46,239 nt of DNA from Clostridia bacterium (GTDB lineage: Bacteria; Bacillota; Clostridia; Oscillospirales; CAG-272): the NCBI GenBank assembly GCA_017462545.1, contig JAFTQX010000056.1:1-46239 (forward strand), in the 5' to 3' direction. Positions 18,344 through 27,051 of the stretch are shown here, one piece after another (the first letter of the stretch is position 1; every line of letters starts with the position of its first letter). The translations under genes and the position numbers were made by a program. The notes below the pieces were generated by a model. The model saw nothing but the letters and a program-made list of their open reading frames with translations. It ran no database searches and was not told the DNA's origin.

Positions 18344-19513
18344 ATGGTTGGATTGCTTACCCGCTTGTTCGTGCGGGATTACCAAAATGTCAATGACCCT
18401 GCCGTGCGTTTGCGCTACGGCATGATGGTCAGCATCGTTTCAATTTTGTGCAATCTTATACTCTCGGTTGGAAAGTTTGTGTTCGGTCTTTTGCTTGGCT
18501 CGATCGCGCTGACGGCAGACGGTGTCAACAACCTCTCGGATGCCGGCTCGGCCCTTGTTTCGCTTGTCAGCTTTCGGATCGCCGCCAAGCCTGCCGACCG
18601 TGACCACCCCTTTGGTCATGCCCGCATCGAATATGTGGCATCCATGATCGTTTCCTTCCTGGTGCTGCTTGTCGGCGTGGAGCTGCTGACCTCCTCGGTG
18701 GATAAAATATTCCACCCCGTGCCGCCTGACGATCGGTATGTGGTTGCCTCTGTCGTTGTGCTGTCTCTTTCCATTCTCATCAAGCTGTGGATGGGGCTGC
18801 TCAATCGTAAGGTCGGAAAAACGATTGATTCTGCTGTGATGCGCGCCGCCGCCACCGACAGCCTGACAGACTGTATCTCTACTGCCGCCGTGCTGCTTTC
18901 TACCATTTTGTACGCAACCCTCGGCTGGGATTTCCTTGACGGGTATTTTGGCTTGTTTGTGGCTGTTCTCATTTTGGTGGCCGGCTGCCGGATTTTGAAT
19001 GAAACGAAGAATTCCATCTTGGGCGAGGGACCCGTTTCCGAAACGGTCGATGGTATTCGCCGCATCGTAGCCGAATATCCGGAGGCACTCGGCATTCACG
19101 ATCTTATTGTGCATAACTACGGACCGGGGCACACCATTGCCTCTCTGCATGTTGAGGTGGATGGTGCCAAGGATGCCTTTGAAACGCATGATTCGATTGA
19201 TAATATTGAAAGACGGATCAATAACGAGCTTGGCATTTTGTGTACCATTCATACCGACCCCATCGTGGTAGGCGACCCGGAGGTGGATCGCCTGCATGTT
19301 ACGGTGGCCGGTATCGCCAAAGCGATTGACGAACGCCTGCAGGTGCATGATTTTCGCCTGGTGCGCGGGCAAACACACTCCAATCTCATCTTTGATATCG
19401 CCGCGCCATTTGAGTGCGCCCTGTCGGATGATGATTTGAAGAAGACCGTCACAGAAAGCATTCAAGCGATCGACGCTCACTATTGTACGGTGATAACCGT
19501 TGATCGCGAATAA
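18344..19513 (+). CDS. Cation diffusion facilitator, probable Mn2+ exporter
   Basis: CDF proteins export divalent metals in exchange for protons as membrane dimers. The 389-residue product has six transmembrane helices in residues 25-225, HPFGHARIEY in the loop after TM2, and a cytoplasmic ferredoxin-like tail (about 230-320) followed by an unusual extra segment of about 70 residues. The transport site reads ADGVNNLSD in TM2 and AATDSLTD in TM5. Aligned to YiiP, positions 45/49/153/157 become N-D-D-D instead of the D-D-H-D of zinc transporters, the pattern reported for manganese-type members such as MntE. The ATG follows AAGGAGG. A hairpin terminator lies just after the stop. Confidence 0.88.
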   Translation: MVGLLTRLFVRDYQNVNDPAVRLRYGMMVSIVSILCNLILSVGKFVFGLLLGSIALTADGVNNLSDAGSALVSLVSFRIAAKPADRDHPFGHARIEYVASMIVSFLVLLVGVELLTSSVDKIFHPVPPDDRYVVASVVVLSLSILIKLWMGLLNRKVGKTIDSAVMRAAATDSLTDCISTAAVLLSTILYATLGWDFLDGYFGLFVAVLILVAGCRILNETKNSILGEGPVSETVDGIRRIVAEYPEALGIHDLIVHNYGPGHTIASLHVEVDGAKDAFETHDSIDNIERRINNELGILCTIHTDPIVVGDPEVDRLHVTVAGIAKAIDERLQVHDFRLVRGQTHSNLIFDIAAPFECALSDDDLKKTVTESIQAIDAHYCTVITVDRE

Positions 19514-19516
19514 CGC

Positions 19517-19544
19517 AAAAAAACGCGCCTTGGCGCGTTTTTTT
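19517..19544 (+). terminator. Terminator after the CDF gene
   Basis: A 13-bp stem (19517-19529 with 19532-19544) with a TT loop and a run of seven T. Confidence 0.85.
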
Positions 19545-19546
19545 CC

Positions 19547-19575
19547 TTGACTTATGTATGATCCTTCGGTATAAT
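19547..19575 (+). promoter_or_regulatory. Promoter of the sialidase-fold gene
   Basis: TTGACT (19547-19552), 17 bases, TATAAT (19570-19575), 31 bases before the start codon. Confidence 0.8.
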
Positions 19576-19606
19576 GAAAGCAAAGCGTGAAAGGAGAAAG
19601 TTTCTC

Positions 19607-20710
19607 ATGGAATTTATCAAGGATAACGCAAAAGACCCCTGCCGGCCGATCTACTACCCGTATGATGAAAAATACGCTGAGGACATTCGCCTGTTCCAGG
19701 GCTGCCCCACCATTGCTCTGACGCCAAAGGGGCGGGTGTATGTGGCGTGGTACGCCGGCGGCGTGTGCGAGCCGCATATTGAAAACTTCTCCGATCTTCG
19801 GTATAGCGATGACGGTGGAAAGACCTGGACACCGCTCTTTGTTCTCCCAAGCTCCGAGGAGCGCTGGGTACACGCCTTGGATCCGCAGCTTTGGACGGCA
19901 CCGGATGGCAGCCTGCACTACTATTGGGTGCAGAACAACACCCGCCCCGAGGGGGTTGGTGATCCGGGCTACACCTCACATGGCTGGGTATTTGATGATA
20001 CTCGCCATACCGAGTGGCGCATGATCTGCAAGAACCCGGACGACGAGCATCCCATATTCAGCGAACCGGAGTTGCTGGATATCGGTTTTTTGCGCTGCAA
20101 GCCGCTTGTAACGAGCACGGGGCGTATTATCAACTTTAACTATGACCAGCTTTGCGACCGCTACGGATACAGCATTTCCGATGATGGCGGCAAGTCCTAT
20201 ACCCGCCACTACGGTGCCAAAAAGGTGCCCACCCCCTTTGATGAAAGCATGGCTTACCAGATGCAGGACGGTACCATTCGCATGTTCGCCCGCACATCAG
20301 TTGGCGGCGTGGCCGAGGCCTGCTCACGTGATGACGGTATGACATGGGATGCCGAGGCAAAGGTGAACGGTCTGCTCAATCCCAATACCCGTCTCTATGT
20401 GGGGCGTACGCCGAGCGGACGCGTGCTGCTCGTCAATAACGACGATAACAGAAAACGAATCAATATGACCATCTACCTCTCCGAGGATGACGGCAAGACA
20501 TGGCCGTACAAGCGTTGTATCGACGTTCGCGGTGGGACCTCCTACCCCGATGTGGATTTTTATGACGGCAAGATCTACATCACCTATGATTGTGATCGCA
20601 ACGTCAAGCGGGAAATTCTGCTTCTCTCCTGCACCGAGGAGGAGATCATGGATGAAGGCAAGCCGCTTGTTCCGCGCATCATCAGTAAACCAAAGACAGC
20701 AAATACATAA
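19607..20710 (+). CDS. BNR/Asp-box repeat protein, sialidase-fold glycosidase-like
   Basis: The 367-residue product has four Asp-box type repeats: YSDDGGKTWTP (about residue 68), ISDDGGKSYTR (about 190), SRDDGMTWDA (about 240) and LSEDDGKTWPYKR (about 290). These mark a six-bladed beta-propeller as in sialidases (GH33-like). An N-terminal CRPIYYPY segment and GRVYVAWYAGG precede the repeats. No signal peptide is seen, so it is probably cytoplasmic and may act on short imported glycans. An Arg triad cannot be assigned with confidence, so true sialidase activity is unproven. GGAG precedes the ATG at 19607. It converges on the DUF4838-like gene, and both may serve host-glycan breakdown. Confidence 0.75.
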   Translation: MEFIKDNAKDPCRPIYYPYDEKYAEDIRLFQGCPTIALTPKGRVYVAWYAGGVCEPHIENFSDLRYSDDGGKTWTPLFVLPSSEERWVHALDPQLWTAPDGSLHYYWVQNNTRPEGVGDPGYTSHGWVFDDTRHTEWRMICKNPDDEHPIFSEPELLDIGFLRCKPLVTSTGRIINFNYDQLCDRYGYSISDDGGKSYTRHYGAKKVPTPFDESMAYQMQDGTIRMFARTSVGGVAEACSRDDGMTWDAEAKVNGLLNPNTRLYVGRTPSGRVLLVNNDDNRKRINMTIYLSEDDGKTWPYKRCIDVRGGTSYPDVDFYDGKIYITYDCDRNVKREILLLSCTEEEIMDEGKPLVPRIISKPKTANT

Positions 20711-20743
20711 AAGCAAGCCCGACCGAAACGGTCGGGCTTGCTT
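20711..20743. terminator. Bidirectional terminator
   Basis: A perfect 14-bp stem (20711-20724 with 20730-20743) with loop GAAAC, between two convergent genes. Confidence 0.85.
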
Positions 20744-20747
20744 GCTG

Positions 20748-22655
20748 TTATTTGAACCAAGGTGTAATGCGAGTGCGTACGATCTCATCAAAGATATGGC
20801 AGTCCAGCACGTCGGAGATCTCATCCTCCCTTTCCCAGGCAAGACGGCGGCAGGCCTCGTCGAGCGTAGCTGCCTTTTCCTTGTCTCCCTCGGCTACGGC
20901 AATCACCTTTTCGGCAAACAGGCGGTAAATCGCGCCGTGTGTCAACAGCAGCTGCCAAGAGGTCGCGCGGCAGGCGTTCTCGTCATGCAGGTGTGCCTGG
21001 ATGGTCGGTACAAAGCTGTCGATCGTTGCAATCAGCTCCTGCATCAGGGCAATCAGCTCCTCACGCGTGCAGGCAATTCTGCCGCGAATGAAGGAGAGAG
21101 GGAAACAACGAGAGAGGGTGGAGAAGTATTCCTCCAACTCGGCAACCGCATCCTCGCCAAAGGAGGCGGTGTACAGCGTGCGGCGAATGTCCTCCAGCGC
21201 TACGCCGTGGTTCCACAGCGTTTTGCCCATGGTGGTCATGGCAATCGAGGTGGGGAAGGCGTTGCGCTGCAGCTGGCAGCTGACAAGGCCGCCAAGGCCC
21301 AGCGCATCAAAGTTGCAAATATCCTGGTGCAGCACGCGCGCGGTGTTCTCGCCGCCTACATCCAGCTGCTGATCCCACATCAGGTGGTAGTCAAAATCAA
21401 AGCAGTCACCTGTAAAATTCTGCTTCCACTGATACAGATAAGCAAGATTCACATCTACCTCGGTGCGCCCCTTCATCTTTGCGTAGCCATTGATCTGATA
21501 GGGCTCCACCTCTTTTAGGCGGTAGGTATCGGGGAAGGGCTGCGCGTAATCGCGCGCGATGGGGGCGAACATAAAGATAAAGCGGTCGGGATTTTTGATC
21601 TTTTCTGCCTCCGGCGCGTGCAGCAGATTGATGTAGGCCAAAAAGACGACCTTGGTAGGAAGATCGGCGGCGGTCAATGCTTCGTCGATATCATTGAGCA
21701 GCATGATGTAGTAATCGGCAACGCGTCTTTTGCGGCATTCCTCGCACTCGCAGGTGTTGTCTGCGTCATCACCAAGCCACACATGCAATACATCGGTGGT
21801 CGGGTTCTCCTTCAGATAGGAAACAGCTCCTTCTGCGATGGTGCGGCGCACAAGGGGGTTAGAATAGCAAAGATTCACGTTCAGCGGTCTGTTTTTCCAC
21901 AGGGTGCGCTGGCCGTTTACCTCGGCGCATAGGTTGATGTAGGACTCCGGTACGCTAGCAGGATCGATCGGATCCCAGCCGCTGTGCGCAACGCCAAAGG
22001 GCTCGCATGTCCAGCCGTGGCCTACCATGTGCAGCAAGAGATCGCGCTTTTTGGCGGCCTCTACTACCTGTGCCGTATAAGCAACCGATTGCTCACGGGT
22101 GTAGGGGGCTTCCGGCTTTTTGATCATATTATCGCGGCGGGAATACCAGCGGTCAAAAAAGCAGTGCGCATCACGGAACTGGATGTAGTAGCTGTTAAAG
22201 CCGCGCTTTGGCAACCATTCTACCATATTCAGTACGTGTTCAATACTTGTCGCACCTTCAATACAAATGCCGCGATGACGCTTGGCAGCCGCCTCGCGCA
22301 GCTCTATTTTTTCAGGCAGCGCGGTCAGGCGGGGCAGATAGGTGCCATCCTTGCCGGGACGCACAAAGCAGGCACCGCACTCCTCCAGAAAGCGATAGGT
22401 CGCAATCAGCACGCTGCGCGGGTTCGCGCCGGCGATATAGCCCTTTCCGTTTGCAACAGCAATGGCAATCTCGTCGTCAAAGGATGTGTTGGCGTTTTTT
22501 GGTATTAGTGAAAATTCTTCAAATAGGCCAAGGCAGATATCCCCCGCGGCATCTTCTGCCACCGTGTTGATGCCCATGGCGGTCAGCGTGTCACGCAATT
22601 CTTCTGCGGCAAAACGAATGGTCTTGTCGCTTGAATGGGTAAAAACAGTAACCAT
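20748..22655 (-). CDS. DUF4838-like glycoside-hydrolase-related protein
   Basis: The 635-residue product resembles DUF4838 proteins. Residues 1-120 form a small alpha/beta domain like the N-terminal domain of GH20/GH84/GH67 enzymes (AAEELRDTLTAMGI, then GYIAGANPRSVLIATYRFLEECG). A TIM-barrel part follows, with KRHRGICIEGATSIEHVLNMVEW, NSYYIQFRDAHCFF and VLHVWLGDDADNTCECEECRKRR. No signal peptide is present. The barrel carries acidic residues at strand ends (for example GDDADN), but I cannot assign catalytic pairs. A C-terminal helical region ends the protein. GAGGAG precedes the ATG. It has its own promoter and converges on the BNR protein, suggesting a shared role in intracellular glycan processing. 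Confidence 0.8.
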   Translation of the reverse strand: MVTVFTHSSDKTIRFAAEELRDTLTAMGINTVAEDAAGDICLGLFEEFSLIPKNANTSFDDEIAIAVANGKGYIAGANPRSVLIATYRFLEECGACFVRPGKDGTYLPRLTALPEKIELREAAAKRHRGICIEGATSIEHVLNMVEWLPKRGFNSYYIQFRDAHCFFDRWYSRRDNMIKKPEAPYTREQSVAYTAQVVEAAKKRDLLLHMVGHGWTCEPFGVAHSGWDPIDPASVPESYINLCAEVNGQRTLWKNRPLNVNLCYSNPLVRRTIAEGAVSYLKENPTTDVLHVWLGDDADNTCECEECRKRRVADYYIMLLNDIDEALTAADLPTKVVFLAYINLLHAPEAEKIKNPDRFIFMFAPIARDYAQPFPDTYRLKEVEPYQINGYAKMKGRTEVDVNLAYLYQWKQNFTGDCFDFDYHLMWDQQLDVGGENTARVLHQDICNFDALGLGGLVSCQLQRNAFPTSIAMTTMGKTLWNHGVALEDIRRTLYTASFGEDAVAELEEYFSTLSRCFPLSFIRGRIACTREELIALMQELIATIDSFVPTIQAHLHDENACRATSWQLLLTHGAIYRLFAEKVIAVAEGDKEKAATLDEACRRLAWEREDEISDVLDCHIFDEIVRTRITPWFK

Positions 22656-22690
22656 CTTTTTTCTCCTCGTGCGGCAATGCCGTTTTTTTC

Positions 22691-22719
22691 ATTATAGCAC
22701 TCGCGCGCGGCACAATCAA
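22691..22719 (-). promoter_or_regulatory. Promoter of the DUF4838-like gene
   Basis: On the minus strand TTGATT (22719-22714), 17 bases, TATAAT (22696-22691). Confidence 0.8.
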
Positions 22720-22792
22720 GGGTAAAATTGTGCACTAAAAGGGGCGTTATGGTTGCCTTTGAAAAAAACTGTCATTTTTTTCAAGAAAACTG

Positions 22793-22821
22793 TTTACAAA
22801 AAAGACTTTTTGCGTTACAAT
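22793..22821 (+). promoter_or_regulatory. Promoter of the pyrH operon
   Basis: TTTACA (22793-22798), 17 bases, TACAAT (22816-22821), 34 bases before the pyrH start. Confidence 0.7.
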
Positions 22822-22854
22822 ATATATGTATAATTATAAATAATACGAGGAGAC

Positions 22855-23583
22855 ATGCAGACTATGAATGAAGAAAAACAGCCAAGGTACCGCCGCGTAT
22901 TGCTCAAGCTCTCGGGTGAGGCGCTTTCCGGCGGGGCAGACGGTGTTCTCAACCATGAATTTATTGAAGAAATCGCAAAGGTCCTCAAAAAATGTCTTGC
23001 CAAGGGTGTGGAGATCGGCGTGATCGTTGGTGCCGGCAACATCTGGCGCGGCAGACAGGGGAAGGATATGGACCCCGCACTGGCTGACCATATGGGTATG
23101 CTGGCCACCGCGATCAACGCGCTTGCCCTGCAGGATGCCTTTTGCCATGCAGGGGTTGATGCCCGTGCCATGATGGCCGTGCGTATGGAGGCATTTGCCG
23201 AGCCCTACACGCGTGAGCAGGCGCTCCACCACTTCAAGCAGGGGCGTGTCGTTATTTTCGGCTGTGGCCTTGGCCTTCCGTTCTTTTCTACCGATACAGC
23301 AGCGGCTCTTCGTGCGGCCGAGATCAATGCCGATATGGTGCTGATGGCCAAGAATATCGATGGCATCTACACCGCCGACCCGCGTAAGGATCCCACCGCC
23401 CGCAAGCTGGACTCGATCTCCTTCTGCGAGATCATTGATCAAAAGCTTGGCGCGATCGATCTTACCGCCGCAACCTTCTGCATGGAAAAGCACATTCCCA
23501 TGCTGGTCTTTGGTCTTGACGACCCTGAAAATATTTATCGTGCCATTATGGGTGAGCAGCTCGGCACAAGCATTACATATTAA
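22855..23583 (+). CDS. pyrH: UMP kinase PyrH
   Basis: Bacterial UMP kinase converts UMP to UDP with ATP; it is a hexameric amino-acid-kinase-fold enzyme. The product is 242 residues from the ATG at 22855, or 239 from the ATG at 22864; AGGAG at 22848-22852 is very close to the first and 11 bases from the second, so the start is uncertain. Signatures are RRVLLKLSGEALSG, GVIVGAGNIWRG, DHMGMLATAINALALQDAF, and NADMVLMAKNIDGIYTADPRKDPTARK. It opens a long operon (pyrH to polC) with its own promoter. The usual upstream partners rpsB and tsf are absent; an unrelated gene faces away instead. Confidence 0.95.
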   Translation: MQTMNEEKQPRYRRVLLKLSGEALSGGADGVLNHEFIEEIAKVLKKCLAKGVEIGVIVGAGNIWRGRQGKDMDPALADHMGMLATAINALALQDAFCHAGVDARAMMAVRMEAFAEPYTREQALHHFKQGRVVIFGCGLGLPFFSTDTAAALRAAEINADMVLMAKNIDGIYTADPRKDPTARKLDSISFCEIIDQKLGAIDLTAATFCMEKHIPMLVFGLDDPENIYRAIMGEQLGTSITY

Positions 23584-23612
23584 ATCTTTACCAACATAAA
23601 AGGAGAACAACT

Positions 23613-24167
23613 ATGAAACTCGATCTCAAGCCCTTTGAAGAAAAAATGAAAAAGGCCATCAGCGTATATGAGGAGAATCTCTCCACCATCCGTGCAGGCC
23701 GTGCCAATCCTAACGCCCTTTCCAAGATCAATGTAGACTATTATGGCTCTCCCACTCCCATTTCGGGTGTGGCTGCCATCAGCATTTCGGATGCGCGTAC
23801 CCTGGTTATTCAGCCGTGGGATGCGAGCACCGTAAAGGATATCGAGCGCGCGATTCTTGCCTCTGATCTTGGCATCACCCCACAAAGCGACGGCAAGACC
23901 ATTCGTCTGATCTTCCCGCAGCCGACCGAGGAGCGTCGCCGCGAGATGACCAAGCAGATCGCTAAGATGGGCGAGGAGGCAAAGGTTGCCATCCGTAATC
24001 TCCGCCGTGATGCCAATGATAAGATCAAGGATATGAAGAAGAAGAGCGAGATGACCGAGGATGAGGCCAAGGCCAGTGAGAAGTCCTGTCAGGATCTGAC
24101 CGACAAGTATATCAAGGAAATCGACCGCGTGACTGACGCAAAGAACAAGGAGATCATGGAGATCTGA
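23613..24167 (+). CDS. frr: Ribosome recycling factor
   Basis: RRF with EF-G splits post-termination ribosomes. The 184-residue product is full length, with the start MKLDLKPFEEKMKKAISVYE, the LSTIRAGRANPNALSKINVDYYG segment, PWDASTVKDIERAI, and the long C-terminal helix RRDANDKIKDMKKKSEMTEDE. AAGGAG precedes the ATG by about nine bases. It lies 29 bases after pyrH and 10 before uppS, the order found in most Firmicutes. Confidence 0.97.
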   Translation: MKLDLKPFEEKMKKAISVYEENLSTIRAGRANPNALSKINVDYYGSPTPISGVAAISISDARTLVIQPWDASTVKDIERAILASDLGITPQSDGKTIRLIFPQPTEERRREMTKQIAKMGEEAKVAIRNLRRDANDKIKDMKKKSEMTEDEAKASEKSCQDLTDKYIKEIDRVTDAKNKEIMEI

Positions 24168-24177
24168 CGGAGGCCGT

Positions 24178-24924
24178 ATGGCACTTTGGAGTAAAAAACC
24201 CCCGGTAGCGGATTTTTCCGATCGGATACAGCATGTTGCCTTTATTATGGATGGCAATGGGCGCTGGGCAAAACGCCGTGGCCTGCCGCGTAAGGCAGGG
24301 CACGCCGCGGGGGCAGAGGCTTTTCGCCGCGTTATTGCCTATTGCCATTCTCTCGGTATCCGCACGGTTACCGTGTATGCCTTCTCTACCGAGAACTGGT
24401 CCCGCCCGCAGGATGAGGTGGCCGGTATCATGCAGCTGCTTGACCGCTTTATGGAGGAGGAGCTGCGGGATGCGGACAGCCGCGATATGCGCGTGGTCTT
24501 TCTCGGTGACAAGGCAGCCCTGACGCGTGCGCAGCGGGAAAAGGCAGAGGAGATCGAGCAGCGCACGCGAAATAAGAGCTATTGTCTCAATATTGCCCTC
24601 AATTATGGTGGGCGTGATGAGATCGTGCATGCTTGTAATACGCTGCTTGCCACCGGCAAGACAGCCGTTGACGCGGCAGACCTTTCTGCCGCCATGTATA
24701 CCGCCCATTCGCCGGACCCGGATCTTGTGGTGCGCACGGGCGGGGATTATCGTATTTCCAATTTTCTTTTGTGGCAATCCGCCTATGCGGAGTATTATTT
24801 TACCAAAACGCTGTGGCCTGATCTGAAGGAGAAAGAGATCTTTCACGCATTGAAGGATTTTTGTCACAGGCATCGCCGTTTTGGTGGTTTGGATCCCGAG
24901 GATCGGGAAGAGAAGACAGAGTAG
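24178..24924 (+). CDS. uppS: Undecaprenyl (isoprenyl) diphosphate synthase UppS
   Basis: This cis-prenyltransferase makes the C55 lipid carrier for cell-wall precursors. The 248-residue product shows HVAFIMDGNGRWAKRRGLPR (Asp of the catalytic DGNGRWA), AGAEAFRRVIAYCHSLGI, YAFSTENWSRPQDEV, LNIALNYGGRDEI and DLVVRTGGDYRISNFLLWQSAYAE with the conserved RxGG(E/D)xRxSNFLLWQ motif. GGAGG precedes the ATG. The gene stops with TAG, which shows that TAG acts as a stop codon here. The cdsA gene begins 20 bases later. Confidence 0.97.
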   Translation: MALWSKKPPVADFSDRIQHVAFIMDGNGRWAKRRGLPRKAGHAAGAEAFRRVIAYCHSLGIRTVTVYAFSTENWSRPQDEVAGIMQLLDRFMEEELRDADSRDMRVVFLGDKAALTRAQREKAEEIEQRTRNKSYCLNIALNYGGRDEIVHACNTLLATGKTAVDAADLSAAMYTAHSPDPDLVVRTGGDYRISNFLLWQSAYAEYYFTKTLWPDLKEKEIFHALKDFCHRHRRFGGLDPEDREEKTE

Positions 24925-24943
24925 CGAAAAGGGGAGAACATTC

Positions 24944-25825
24944 ATGAAGCAAAGATTGATCACGGCAGCCGTCCTGCTGTGTATTTTGGCAGTTGTCCTG
25001 CTGACCTCCGGTACGGTGGCATTTCCTTTTGTGGCGGCGTTTTTCTGCGCCTTTGCCGTGTTTGAGATGCAGCGGTGCCTTGGTACGCACAAAAAACCGC
25101 AGATCTTGATTCCGTCCATGCTTCTGGCGATTGGTCTCCCCCTCGGTACGCTTGCTGTTTGCAGGATCAAGGAAAATCTCGTTCTTGAGACGGCCTCTGT
25201 CAATGCCCGCGCCATGTACCTTCTGGTATTTGTCGGTGTGTTTGTCCTGTATATGTTCTTCCTCTTTGCCGCTGCGATCTTAAGCCGCCGCACGCTCTCC
25301 TTTCCCGAAATTGCGGCATCCTTTATGACTACGTTTTACATTACACTGGCCTTTGCCGCCATTCCGCTTGTTCGCTTTGGTATGAATGGTCAGTATTACT
25401 ATCTGCTTTGCTTCCTTGGCCCGTGGATCACCGATTCCTTTGCCTATTTTACAGGCGTCTTTTTCGGGCGACACAAGCTCATACCCGAGATCAGCCCCAA
25501 AAAGACCATTGAGGGCAGCATCGGCGGTATCGTATTCTGTGTTGTCTCGTTTGTGGTCTTTGGTATGATCGTCGGCAATATCACAAGCAGCACGCCCAAT
25601 TATCTGGTGCTTGGTGCGCTTGGCTTTTTGGTTGCCGTGGTTGCCCAGCTGGGTGACCTACTTGCCTCGCTGATCAAGCGCGAGCATAACGTGAAGGATT
25701 ACAGCCATATTTTCCCGGGTCACGGCGGCGTGATGGATCGCTTTGATTCTGTTATTGCCTCGGCACCCCTGCTGTTGATCGCTTGTACGCTGGATAGTCT
25801 TTTGCCCATCAATCTTCTTTTGTAA
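24944..25825 (+). CDS. cdsA: Phosphatidate cytidylyltransferase CdsA
   Basis: CdsA makes CDP-diacylglycerol from phosphatidate and CTP in the membrane. The 293-residue product is very hydrophobic with about eight membrane segments. The family signature is at the C-terminus: QLGDLLASLIKREHNVKDYSHIFPGHGGVMDRFDS (about residues 237-271), and GRHKLIPEISPKKTIEGS lies before it. The start at 24944 is chosen for MKQRLITAAVLLC, preceded by GGGGAG. It is the fourth gene of the operon and is followed 10 bases later by dxr. Confidence 0.95.
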   Translation: MKQRLITAAVLLCILAVVLLTSGTVAFPFVAAFFCAFAVFEMQRCLGTHKKPQILIPSMLLAIGLPLGTLAVCRIKENLVLETASVNARAMYLLVFVGVFVLYMFFLFAAAILSRRTLSFPEIAASFMTTFYITLAFAAIPLVRFGMNGQYYYLLCFLGPWITDSFAYFTGVFFGRHKLIPEISPKKTIEGSIGGIVFCVVSFVVFGMIVGNITSSTPNYLVLGALGFLVAVVAQLGDLLASLIKREHNVKDYSHIFPGHGGVMDRFDSVIASAPLLLIACTLDSLLPINLLL

Positions 25826-25834
25826 GGAGTCACC

Positions 25835-27022
25835 ATGACATCCCTTTCCCCATGTCAATTACCCGCATCGGTTGCCATTCTCGGCTCGACAGGCTCTGTC
25901 GGCCGCCAGGCACTTGAGGTTGCGGAATATCATCATATACCCGTTGATTTTATCAGCGCCCACTCGTCGGTCGACCTGCTTGAGCAGCAGGTTCGCCGCT
26001 TTCATCCCCGTCTGTGCGCGGTGGCTGACGAAAAAGCCGCGGCCGATCTGCGCACACGCATTGCCGATACACCCACACGCGTCCTTGCCGGTAGCGAGGG
26101 CGTGCTTGCCGGTGTAGGGGAGACGGATGCTCCCGTCGTTGTCAATGCCATTTTGGGGGAGGCGGGATTGCTGCCTACTCTCGCCGTCATTGATGCCGGT
26201 CGCCGTCTTGCGCTTGCCAACAAGGAATCGCTTGTGGTGGCAGGGCGCGAGGTCATGCGCCGCGCGCGAGAGCGGGGCGTGGAGATCCTGCCCGTGGACA
26301 GCGAGCACTGCGCCATTTTTCAATGCCTGCAGGCCGGATGCAAGCATGAGGTTCGTTCTCTGCTGCTGACCGCCTCGGGCGGGCCGTTTTTCGGCTATTC
26401 GAGAGAGCAGCTTTCTCGTGTGACCCGTGCCGAAACGCTGGCACACCCCACCTGGCAGATGGGGGCAAAGATCACCGTTGATTCCGCCACCCTGATGAAT
26501 AAGGGCTTTGAGCTGATCGAGGCGGCCTGCCTCTTCGGTCTGCCTGCCGAGGCTGTGACCGTTGTGGTGCAGCGGCAGAGCATAATTCATTCGATGGTAG
26601 AATATATTGATAATACCGTCATTGCGCAGCTCAGCGTGCCCGATATGCGAGATTGCGTGCAATACGCGCTCACTTATCCCGCCCGCGCCGAGGGGTTGAC
26701 ACCGCCGCTTGATTTCTTCTCGCTCGGTCGCCTGACCTTTGATCGGCCGGATCTGGAGACATTTGTGCTCCTGCCGCTTGCTGCCCATGCCTACAGCTTG
26801 GGCGGTGCCGTGCCCGCCGTGCTGAACGCGGCAAATGAAGAGGCCGTTGCCGCCTTCCTTGCCGACCGCCTGCATCTGACCGATATCTTTGATATTGTCT
26901 GCGAGACGGTAGAGGAATACAGCAGCACCGCGGCACGCGTAGAAACGCTTGACGGCATTCTTGCCACCGCGCGCGAGGCTCGCCTTGCCGCACGCCGCCG
27001 CGCCGATCAGCGCGCCCACTAA
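25835..27022 (+). CDS. dxr: 1-deoxy-D-xylulose-5-phosphate reductoisomerase
   Basis: Dxr catalyses the first committed step of the MEP isoprenoid pathway, using NADPH and a divalent metal. The 395-residue product has the NADPH-binding start SVAILGSTGSVGRQALEV (residues 11-28), LALANKESLVVAG (about 126-138), the metal-site segment LPVDSEHCAIFQCLQ (about 149-163), ASGGPFF, ATLMNKGFELIEA and the C-terminal helical domain with NAANEEAVAAFL. AAGGAG precedes the ATG. UppS in the same operon uses the end products of this pathway. Confidence 0.97.
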   Translation: MTSLSPCQLPASVAILGSTGSVGRQALEVAEYHHIPVDFISAHSSVDLLEQQVRRFHPRLCAVADEKAAADLRTRIADTPTRVLAGSEGVLAGVGETDAPVVVNAILGEAGLLPTLAVIDAGRRLALANKESLVVAGREVMRRARERGVEILPVDSEHCAIFQCLQAGCKHEVRSLLLTASGGPFFGYSREQLSRVTRAETLAHPTWQMGAKITVDSATLMNKGFELIEAACLFGLPAEAVTVVVQRQSIIHSMVEYIDNTVIAQLSVPDMRDCVQYALTYPARAEGLTPPLDFFSLGRLTFDRPDLETFVLLPLAAHAYSLGGAVPAVLNAANEEAVAAFLADRLHLTDIFDIVCETVEEYSSTAARVETLDGILATAREARLAARRRADQRAH

Positions 27023-27024
27023 AA

Positions 27025-27040
27025 CCGCCTCGGCGGATTT
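27025..27040 (+). other. Small hairpin between dxr and rseP
   Basis: CCGCC (27025-27029) pairs with GGCGG (27032-27036), flanked by AAAA and ATTTT. The rseP ribosome site (CGGAG) starts a few bases later. It could be a weak attenuator; the stem is short. Confidence 0.35.
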
Positions 27041-27051
27041 TCGGAGTAAAC

